From Chryseobacterium sp. 52 (lineage in GTDB: Bacteria > Bacteroidota > Bacteroidia > Flavobacteriales > Weeksellaceae), in NCBI RefSeq assembly GCF_002754245.1, contig NZ_PEEX01000001.1, positions 1,902,001 through 1,966,000 of the forward strand: DNA of 64,000 bases, in the 5' to 3' direction. The stretch's first letter is position 1, and each line of letters opens with the position of its first letter. The position numbers and the translations under genes were made by a program. This document shows, one piece after another, positions 58,039 to 64,000 of this stretch. The notes beneath the pieces are model-generated. The model was not told the origin of the DNA. It ran no database searches and saw only the letters and a program-made list of their open reading frames with translations.

Positions 58039-60870
58039 ATGAAAAAGCATCTACTCATTATTCTATTAATGATTTTAAGCATCCCTATTAATGCTCAACG
58101 GGATACAGAGCATTGGATAGCACCGTATTACGCATCTACAGCCAATACAGCACAGGCACTGTATTTATCAACAGATTCCGTAACGCCTTTTGTTGTAACT
58201 GTTTACAGTAACAACATTGTACTGGGGACGGTGACAATAAGTAAAGGGAATCCGCAGACGTATGTGGTATCTAATGCAAATATTTCCGCGACAACCGCAA
58301 GCGAAGCTTTCGCAATAATTAATAAAGGTCTGTATCTGAATGGCGAAAAACCGTTTTACTGTACTTTAAGAATGGTCAACAGCACTCAGCATGCCGAAAT
58401 TCTTACGAGTAAAGGTAAAGCAGGGATTGGGAAAGAATTTTATGTAGCTGCCACACCTTCACCTTTTACAAGTACGGGAAACAGTTTTACTGCAGGGGTT
58501 TTGGCAACGGAAAATGGCACCACCGTAACAGCAACCTGGAGCAATACCTTGCCGATTGCTTTTATTGGAGCAACTCCAGGTACAAATACTCATACATTTA
58601 CTTTAAATAAAGGACAGTCTTTTGTTTTTGCAGGCTCAGGAAGTCCTGCAGCAAATATGCAGGCTTTTATTGGTGCCAGAATTGTTGCTGACAAACCCAT
58701 CACGCTTACCAACGGAAACGTGACAGGAAATTTCGGAGCATCCAATAGTGTGGGATCCGATATTATTTTAGATCAATCGGTTCCTTTAGAAAGATTAGGA
58801 AATACTTTTGCCATGGTGAAATCCAGGTCTCCCAACGCTTCAGATATTGAAGGAGGAATTGTAGTGGCAACAGAAAACAATACACAAGTTTATATTAACG
58901 GTTCAACTACACCTGCAGCAACCCTTGGTGCGGGACAATGGTACAGGATTTCCGGGAATGATTACATCTTACAAGGTGGAACACACAGAAACATGTTTAT
59001 AAGCACCACCAAAAATGTGTATTTATATCAATTGGTTTCTGTAAATGGCAGTAATGCGACTTGTGGTTTTAACTACATTCCACCCTTGAATTGCTTTTTA
59101 CCCAGAAAAATAGACGAAATTGGTAAGATCAATGAAATGCCTACAGGTGCTGCTGGAGCAAGTGCAACTCCTTCAGGTACAATTATTAAATTAAATATTT
59201 TAACAGAAGCAGGAGCAACAGTAACCGTAAACAACGTTACGCCAACTGCAGCACAAGGACCTTATCCTGTTACAGGAAATACAAACTGGGTTACTTATGC
59301 CCTGGAAGGTGTTACAGGTAATTTAACGATTGCTTCAAGTAAGGCTGTTACTGCAGGCCTTAACGGAGGATACAGTACTTCAGGATATGGTGGATATTTT
59401 GCCGGATTCTCTTCAATCCCATTAATTGCAAAGCAAACCGGAGACTGTATTCCCGGACTTGTCTTGGAAGTGGATGATGGGTATGACACGTACCAGTGGT
59501 TTAGAAATGATATTGCTATTCCTGCAGCCAACAGTTATTCTTATACTCCAACTCAATCCGGAAACTACACGGTAAGAATTACGGTAGGTTCTTGTGCGCC
59601 AGCGATTACACCAGTTTACAAAGTGTATACTTGCCTTCAAGAGACAACTGCTGCTAAAACAGTATGTGAAGGTTATTTAGATATTGTTCCTGCATTTACC
59701 TCATCTACTCAGACTTTTGTTCCGAGTACGGTACAGATTGTTACCCAACCAACCAATGGGACTGCGGTCATTAATCCTACAACGGGAGTGATTGGTTATG
59801 TTCCGAATTTCGGATTTGCCGGTACAGACACCATTACTTACAAATTCTGTGGAAATAATCCTGATTTTGTAGATTGTGAACAAATCACATTGACGCTTAC
59901 AATCTCTGAGAGTCCAATTGTAAATAACGCAATCTTAAGAACTTGTTATCTTGAAAGTAATATTGCAACAGGATTGTTTAATCTTACCAATGCAGGTGTC
60001 ACCACTCAGCCTGGGGTTACAAAAAAATATTACCCTTCATTGACAGATGCAAATAATCAAACCAATGAAATTTTAATTCCCGCAAACTATATTGCGCCAA
60101 ACGGTGTAGCTTACGTCAGAGTAAGCAATGCAAATGGTTGTTACAGAGTAGCAATGATTACTTTGGTGGTTTTTCCTCCTGTGAAGTCTACAGTTTTGGT
60201 TGATAAAGAAATTTGTATTGAAAACAGGACAACGCTGGATGCAGGATCTGGATTTGACGGATACATATGGAGCACAGGTGCGACAACACAGACCATTACC
60301 AATGTAAACGTTGGAACCTACTGGGTAGACTTGAAAACGGGAGACTGTAGTACACGACAAACGGTAACAGTATATCCTACACAGCAACCGGTAGTTTCAA
60401 ATATTGATATAAACACTAATGACATTAAAGTTACTGTTGTGGGCGGTACTTCACCATACAGATATTCAATCGATAATATCAACTGGCAGGATTCTAATGT
60501 CTTCACAGATATACCGCGAGGTGATATTACAGTATACGTAAAAGACAGCTTTGATTGTGTCCCTCTTGAAGTTACGGTGACTGTTCCGAATATTATTAAT
60601 GTAATTACACCCAACGGTGACGGCGTAAATGATATTCTTGACTATTCAGCGTTAGCCGGTAAACCAAATTTGGTATTGGGTATTTATGACCGGTACGGAG
60701 TGAAAATGTTTGAAGGCAAGAAAGATATCGGCTACAAATGGGACGGAACCATCAATAAAACCAAAAAAGTTTCTACAGGTAATTATTGGTTCAGCATCAG
60801 CTGGAACGAAACCAAAAACAAAACTCCTATCAAGTTCTCAGGTTGGATCTTAGTGAAAAACAGAGAATAA
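58039..60870 (+). CDS. T9SS cargo: IgGFc-binding-like protein, type B sorting (paralogue 2)
   Basis: A 943-residue paralogue of the preceding protein with the same order of parts: signal peptide (about 1-19, INAQ), IgGFc-binding-type domain (about 20-465, with RDTEHWIAPYYAS and DQSVPLERLGNTFAMVKS), Ig-like unit, Big domain, one internal unit, DGYIWSTGATTQTI, and type B CHU_C domain (about 855-943, ITPNGDGVNDILDYS). It lacks one of the two tandem units present in paralogue 1, explaining the shorter length. Exported by T9SS and likely a surface adhesin or matrix component. Confidence 0.93.
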   Translation: MKKHLLIILLMILSIPINAQRDTEHWIAPYYASTANTAQALYLSTDSVTPFVVTVYSNNIVLGTVTISKGNPQTYVVSNANISATTASEAFAIINKGLYLNGEKPFYCTLRMVNSTQHAEILTSKGKAGIGKEFYVAATPSPFTSTGNSFTAGVLATENGTTVTATWSNTLPIAFIGATPGTNTHTFTLNKGQSFVFAGSGSPAANMQAFIGARIVADKPITLTNGNVTGNFGASNSVGSDIILDQSVPLERLGNTFAMVKSRSPNASDIEGGIVVATENNTQVYINGSTTPAATLGAGQWYRISGNDYILQGGTHRNMFISTTKNVYLYQLVSVNGSNATCGFNYIPPLNCFLPRKIDEIGKINEMPTGAAGASATPSGTIIKLNILTEAGATVTVNNVTPTAAQGPYPVTGNTNWVTYALEGVTGNLTIASSKAVTAGLNGGYSTSGYGGYFAGFSSIPLIAKQTGDCIPGLVLEVDDGYDTYQWFRNDIAIPAANSYSYTPTQSGNYTVRITVGSCAPAITPVYKVYTCLQETTAAKTVCEGYLDIVPAFTSSTQTFVPSTVQIVTQPTNGTAVINPTTGVIGYVPNFGFAGTDTITYKFCGNNPDFVDCEQITLTLTISESPIVNNAILRTCYLESNIATGLFNLTNAGVTTQPGVTKKYYPSLTDANNQTNEILIPANYIAPNGVAYVRVSNANGCYRVAMITLVVFPPVKSTVLVDKEICIENRTTLDAGSGFDGYIWSTGATTQTITNVNVGTYWVDLKTGDCSTRQTVTVYPTQQPVVSNIDINTNDIKVTVVGGTSPYRYSIDNINWQDSNVFTDIPRGDITVYVKDSFDCVPLEVTVTVPNIINVITPNGDGVNDILDYSALAGKPNLVLGIYDRYGVKMFEGKKDIGYKWDGTINKTKKVSTGNYWFSISWNETKNKTPIKFSGWILVKNRE

Positions 60871-60892
60871 TTAATTAAAATAAAAAAATATC

Positions 60893-61330
60893 ATGACAAA
60901 AATTCTGTATTCATTTTTAATTTTTTCTTCAGCAATACTTTTTGCCCAAAAAAGCAACAACGTAAAATTTACTATCTGCAATAACGTTGTTGGAACTGCA
61001 GAAATGTTTGAGTCGCACAAAAAAGAAATTGAAAGTTTTATCGTCTTTAAAGCTACATCTCAACTTCCACAACATTTAAAAAAGTTTAATTATCTGGCTG
61101 AAAATGGATTATCTGAAGTTAAGCTGAAGAAAAATGCAGGGACACCAGATATTATTTCACTTGCTGCCCTTAACGAACAAAATACTGTACCTAAAGACAA
61201 AGAGGTGATTATTGATGGATATAAGTTTAACGATACCACTACTGAAATATATTCTGAAATCATCCACAGTATATCCGTAAAAGAAGATAATGGTGAAAAA
61301 TATCTTTCAATATCGACTTCTGATAAATAA
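60893..61330 (+). CDS. Small secreted protein of unknown function
   Basis: A 145-residue protein with a signal peptide (about 1-18, ILFAQ). I recognise no domain in the mature part. It is Lys-rich with a duplicated strand-like pattern near the C-terminus (KEVIIDGYKFNDTTTEIYSEIIHSISVKED). It lies 22 bp after paralogue 2, with a terminator behind it at 61443, so it belongs to the same transcript. It may assist surface attachment of the neighbouring protein, but that is only an inference from position. Confidence 0.65.
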   Translation: MTKILYSFLIFSSAILFAQKSNNVKFTICNNVVGTAEMFESHKKEIESFIVFKATSQLPQHLKKFNYLAENGLSEVKLKKNAGTPDIISLAALNEQNTVPKDKEVIIDGYKFNDTTTEIYSEIIHSISVKEDNGEKYLSISTSDK

Positions 61331-61442
61331 AAATCGTCGGTCTATTATGATCAAAATTTCAAAAAAATCAAAAATAACTACAATGAAAAAGGGATCAGGA
61401 CAAACAATTAAGATAATGAGAAAATAGAATTCTCATAATAGC

Positions 61443-61483
61443 TAATTAAAAACGGCTCTGAAAATCAGAGCAATTTTTAATTA
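61443..61483 (+). terminator. Strong terminator at the end of the adhesin locus
   Basis: Stem GCTCTGA/TCAGAGC with an AAA loop, extended by flanking TAATTAAAAA/TTTTTAATTA, and a T-run. Confidence 0.85.
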
Positions 61484-61970
61484 GTCGATAAATATTTTTT
61501 TTTCATTTAAAAAATTCTTTTGCCCAAATAGTGCATTGTTAAATTTAACTTGAGTTCGGGATAAGACTGTAAAATAAATTTGCAGAAAAAAGCAGTAATT
61601 TGTACATTTAAGTATTTTATATTCAATTATTTAAATGAAGTTTTGCTTGTGATTTTGAAAGATCAGATTACAAATATTTTTATACAAGTTGACGATTTTT
61701 GTAAAGAATTTGATTCCCTAATCAAACAATTGAGACTTCAAACGCTCGGAGAAGGCATTCAGCTTTAGGAAATTTAATCATCAGAGAGTATCAAAATTTA
61801 ATGTTTAGCCAATCTAAAATGTAGCATAAGGAGTATATAAATTTCGTCTCAAAAATAGTTGCAAGTTCATATTCGAGATTATCATATTTGAAAGTACAAT
61901 AAAAGGATGTTATTAAGATGCGTTAAGAAAAGTAAATAAAAAGCCACCTTGACCACCCTCAAAAAGAAAA
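61484..61970. other. Gene-poor stretch with transposase remnant
   Basis: No intact gene. It includes the transposase N-terminal fragment at 61649-61768. The rest, from 61769 to the tRNA terminator, is AT-rich without signals I recognise. Confidence 0.5.
61649..61768 (+). pseudogene. Truncated IS982-like transposase N-terminus
   Basis: A short reading frame from GTG at 61649 to a stop at 61768 gives LKDQITNIFIQVDDFCKEFD, then LIKQLRLQ. This resembles the beginning of IS982-family transposases (typically ...IF..VDDFC..F...). The rest of the enzyme, including the catalytic DDE core, is missing. It lies just inside the right repeat, close to tRNA-Leu. Confidence 0.5.
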
Positions 61971-61996
61971 ACCTCTGAAATCTATGATTTCAGAGG
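61961..61996 (-). terminator. Terminator of tRNA-Leu
   Basis: On the minus strand CCTCTGAAATC/GATTTCAGAGG (11 bp with a 3-nt loop) is followed by TTTTTCTTTTT, directly behind the tRNA. Confidence 0.85.
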
Positions 61997-62008
61997 TTTT
62001 AGTACCCA
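61971..62008 (-). other. attachment-site-like repeat, right copy (tRNA-Leu 3' tail plus terminator)
   Basis: Overlaps the last six bases of tRNA-Leu, three spacer bases and the terminator. A near-identical, same-orientation copy lies at 44410-44448 (about 34 of 38 positions), 17.6 kb away. Confidence 0.55.
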
Positions 62009-62084
62009 GTACCAGAATCGAACTGGTACATCTTTCGATACTAGAGTTTGAGTCTAGCGCGTCTACCAATTCCGCCAACTGGGC
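62003..62084 (-). tRNA. tRNA-Leu (CAA)
   Basis: 82 nt, on the minus strand. Acceptor stem GCCCAGT/ACTGGGT (G1-U72 wobble) with discriminator A, D arm GCG...CGC, anticodon stem CTAGA/TCTAG with loop CTCAAAC, so anticodon CAA (reads UUG). There is a long variable arm (ATC-GAAA-GAT), as expected for a class II leucine tRNA, and T arm ACCAG-TTCGATT-CTGGT. The CCA end is not encoded. It is followed by its own terminator. Confidence 0.95.
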
Positions 62085-62158
62085 TTGATGTTTGTTTTAA
62101 ATTGGTGTGCAAATATAGAAACTTTTTTCAATGTTCAAAAGCTTTTGCTGGAAAAATT

Positions 62159-62926
62159 TTAAAATTCTACTTCTAAACCGTCGTAGGCCAAATGCATTCC
62201 TTCCGGAAGATCCTTATCTTCAATATCATGCACTCCCAGATGGTGGCTGATGTGTGTTAAAAATAATTTCTTAGGCTTAAGCTCTTTAAACAGGGCGATG
62301 ACGTCAGGCAGTATAAAATGGGCAGGGTGCGGATCAAATTTTCTGATGCAGTTTAAAACCAGCACATCCAGATTCTGTAATTTTTCTTTTTCTATGTCTG
62401 AAATGAAATTGGCATCGGTGATATACGCAAGATTTTTAAACTTATACCCGAAGACCGTAATTTCATAGTGAATCACTTCAATAGGCGTAATCTCCGTATC
62501 TAAAACGTGGAAAGGTTTATTTTCAATTTCGTGTAGATCAAAAGCCGGAGCTCCCGGATACCTTACGTCAGCGAAAGCATAAGGAAAACGTTTTTTAACC
62601 TCATGTCCAACCCTTTCGTAACAATAGATGGGCATATTTTTTCCACTTTTAAAAATTAATGGACGCATATCATCAAGACCAATCACATGATCATTATGTT
62701 CATGGGTGAGTAATGCAATATCTACATTATTTTCGTGGTTGAGAAGCATTTGTTCCCTGAAATCCGGTCCACAGTCGATCAGTATTTTTCTGCTTTCCTC
62801 TGTAGTAATCATTACTGAGGAGCGAAAACGCTTGTCTTTGGGATTTTCGGAAGTACATACTTCACATGTGCAGCCTATAACGGGTACACCTTGGGAAGTA
62901 CCAGTTCCTAAAAATTTCAACTTCAT
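62159..62926 (-). CDS. MBL-fold metallohydrolase (PhnP-like)
   Basis: A 255-residue metallo-beta-lactamase-fold enzyme. LGTGTSQGVPVIGCTCEVC at the N-terminus is the PhnP/lipB-associated subgroup pattern, with the zinc motif HEHNDHVIGLDD near 75 and further ligands in ITDANFIS near 175 and HISHHLG near 232. The family includes cyclic phosphodiesterases; the substrate here is unknown. Start ATG at 62926, divergent from the gene at 62981. Confidence 0.9.
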   Translation of the reverse strand: MKLKFLGTGTSQGVPVIGCTCEVCTSENPKDKRFRSSVMITTEESRKILIDCGPDFREQMLLNHENNVDIALLTHEHNDHVIGLDDMRPLIFKSGKNMPIYCYERVGHEVKKRFPYAFADVRYPGAPAFDLHEIENKPFHVLDTEITPIEVIHYEITVFGYKFKNLAYITDANFISDIEKEKLQNLDVLVLNCIRKFDPHPAHFILPDVIALFKELKPKKLFLTHISHHLGVHDIEDKDLPEGMHLAYDGLEVEF

Positions 62927-62944
62927 TTTCTTTTGAGGTTGGTT

Positions 62945-62952
62945 TAATTTTG
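62945..62952 (+). promoter_or_regulatory. -7 box TAATTTTG, rightmost gene
   Basis: A perfect TAnnTTTG match 28 bp before the ATG at 62981. Confidence 0.5.
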
Positions 62953-62980
62953 GTAAATTTACGAAAAATTTTACGTCCTA

Positions 62981-64000
62981 ATGTATCAGAAACTAACTCC
63001 TAAACAAAAAGCATTAACAATTAATCTAGATCCTACTATTTATGGTACTTTCGCGGAAATTGGAGCAGGGCAGGAGACTGTTCGTCACTTTTTTAGAGCA
63101 GGAGGGGCTTCCGGTACAATTGCTAAGGCGATGTCTGCTTATGACAAAGATTTTAGTGATGCCATCTACGGAAAAGAAGTCAAAAACAGGTATGTCACCC
63201 AAAACCGACTCCGCAAAATGCTCCGGTATGAAGTAGCATTGATTGAGGAAAGGATTTCAAGGGAAAACAATCCAAACAGGAAATTTTTCTCTTATGCGAA
63301 CACGGTTACCACCATTAATTTTGACAAAACACTCAAAGGCCACGGCTGGGTAGGAATCAGGTTTCAGACAAAAGAAAACGAAGATTACAATGAGATCGTG
63401 ATCCACGTAAAATTTAATGAAAATGATGCCACCTTACAGCAGGAAACTTTAGGAAACCTTGGCGTAAATCTTATCTTCGGAGCTTTCAACTACTACGACA
63501 ATCCCAGAACTTTAATCGAATCTTTATACGACGACATTGCCAAAGACGGTCTTGAAATTGACATGATCGATTTCAGCGGTCCTGCTTTTGACTATGTTGA
63601 CAATAGATTAATGTCGCTGCAGCTTGTAAAACATGGAATGACCGATGCGGTGATCTTCAATTCTCAGGGAAGCAATATGCTTCCTGCCGATGTTTTGTAC
63701 AAGAAGAATATATTTGCGGTGAGAGGAAGTTTCAGACCTGTAACGAAAGTGAATATCGACATGCTTAAAAACGGCCTCGAGATGTTTCAGAAAGACGCGA
63801 TCTGTACGCATGAAGAAACAGAAGTTCTGATTGAGATTACCATTTCAAACCTTAGGGCAGATGGAGATATCGACGAAAGAGACTTTATGGATAGGGTAGA
63901 TATTCTTGGAAGGCTGGGTTACACCGTTATTATTTCAAACTTCTCGGAATATTACAGGCTGATTGATTATTTTGCTTCCTATACAACCGGAGATATCGGT
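62981..64000 (+). CDS. Conserved Bacteroidota protein of unknown function (cut by window end)
   Basis: The frame is open from the ATG at 62981 to the last base, so 340 residues are seen and the C-terminus is missing. It begins MYQKLTPKQKALTINLD, then YGTFAEIGAGQETVRHFFRAGGASG, a long central part with DIDMIDFSGPAFDYVDNRLMSLQLVKHG-type segments, and RGSFRPVTKVNIDML near 245. There is no signal peptide. I recall this as a family conserved in Bacteroidota, often annotated inconsistently in databases (for example as TonB-dependent receptor, which the sequence does not support). Cytoplasmic; function unknown. Confidence 0.8.
   Translation, partial: MYQKLTPKQKALTINLDPTIYGTFAEIGAGQETVRHFFRAGGASGTIAKAMSAYDKDFSDAIYGKEVKNRYVTQNRLRKMLRYEVALIEERISRENNPNRKFFSYANTVTTINFDKTLKGHGWVGIRFQTKENEDYNEIVIHVKFNENDATLQQETLGNLGVNLIFGAFNYYDNPRTLIESLYDDIAKDGLEIDMIDFSGPAFDYVDNRLMSLQLVKHGMTDAVIFNSQGSNMLPADVLYKKNIFAVRGSFRPVTKVNIDMLKNGLEMFQKDAICTHEETEVLIEITISNLRADGDIDERDFMDRVDILGRLGYTVIISNFSEYYRLIDYFASYTTGDIG

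Noticed and set aside
1..64000. CRISPR arrays, prophage modules, rRNA genes, riboswitches of known classes
   Set aside because: I found no regularly spaced direct repeats, no phage structural genes, no rRNA-like stretches and no recognisable riboswitch core.

Overview
The window is about 64 kb of low-GC chromosome from a member of the Bacteroidota, class Flavobacteriia, most likely Chryseobacterium or a close Weeksellaceae relative. The evidence is the gliding/type IX secretion vocabulary (GldD, T9SS type A and type B C-terminal sorting domains, GEVED and IgGFc-binding-like surface proteins), a hybrid two-component (HTCS) regulator, subtype-iii type VI sheath proteins, tandem M13 peptidases, and many Bacteroidota sigma-A type -7 boxes (TAnnTTTG) with few Shine-Dalgarno sequences. 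Genus assignment is inference from overall likeness; no search was run.

Layout. 1-6.4 kb: the tail of a LytTR response regulator, a lipocalin, a hypothetical protein, CinA and a GH18-deacetylase-GT2 fusion enzyme. 6.5-11 kb: two tandem secreted M13 metallopeptidases. 11-13.6 kb: TssB/TssC contractile-sheath genes and a lipoprotein. 13.6-20 kb: mutY, gldD, a PfkB kinase, a SurA-like isomerase, a nitronate monooxygenase-like enzyme and an Lrp regulator. 20-31.4 kb: housekeeping genes (alpha/beta hydrolase, HD hydrolase, rhodanese, queG), an envelope trio (DUF2459, L,D-transpeptidase, SRPBCC), a cold-shock protein, an SDR, a DoxX protein, a LytS/LytTR two-component pair and lgt. 31.6-33.5 kb: a DEAD-box helicase-cold-shock operon.

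34-38.5 kb is a stress module: an ECF sigma factor with its membrane anti-sigma factor, divergent from msrB, a fasciclin protein and two ferritin-like proteins. 38.6-44.4 kb is a sugar-alcohol (probably mannitol) locus: a LacI repressor, a mannitol dehydrogenase-family enzyme, an MFS transporter, an outer-membrane-like protein and a fructokinase-like kinase, with two GGGAACGTTCCC operators in the control region. 44.4-62.0 kb looks like an accessory island. It holds an HTCS regulator, four large T9SS cargo proteins and a small secreted protein. It is bounded by a tRNA-Leu(CAA) gene with its terminator on the right and a 38-bp near-copy of that tRNA's 3' tail plus terminator on the left, with decayed transposase fragments inside both ends. 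An MBL-fold hydrolase and a truncated conserved protein close the window.

The observations I rate most interesting are four. (1) A shared, divergently evolved long leader, with a palindrome upstream of its promoter, precedes both the cold-shock-domain gene at 26.4 kb and the DEAD-box helicase at 33.0 kb. (2) Attachment-site-like repeats flank the adhesin island. (3) The ECF sigma factor appears to start at an ATT codon just behind a textbook promoter. (4) An 11-bp motif, CGTAAATGATT, is shared by the two target-like promoters next to that sigma factor.
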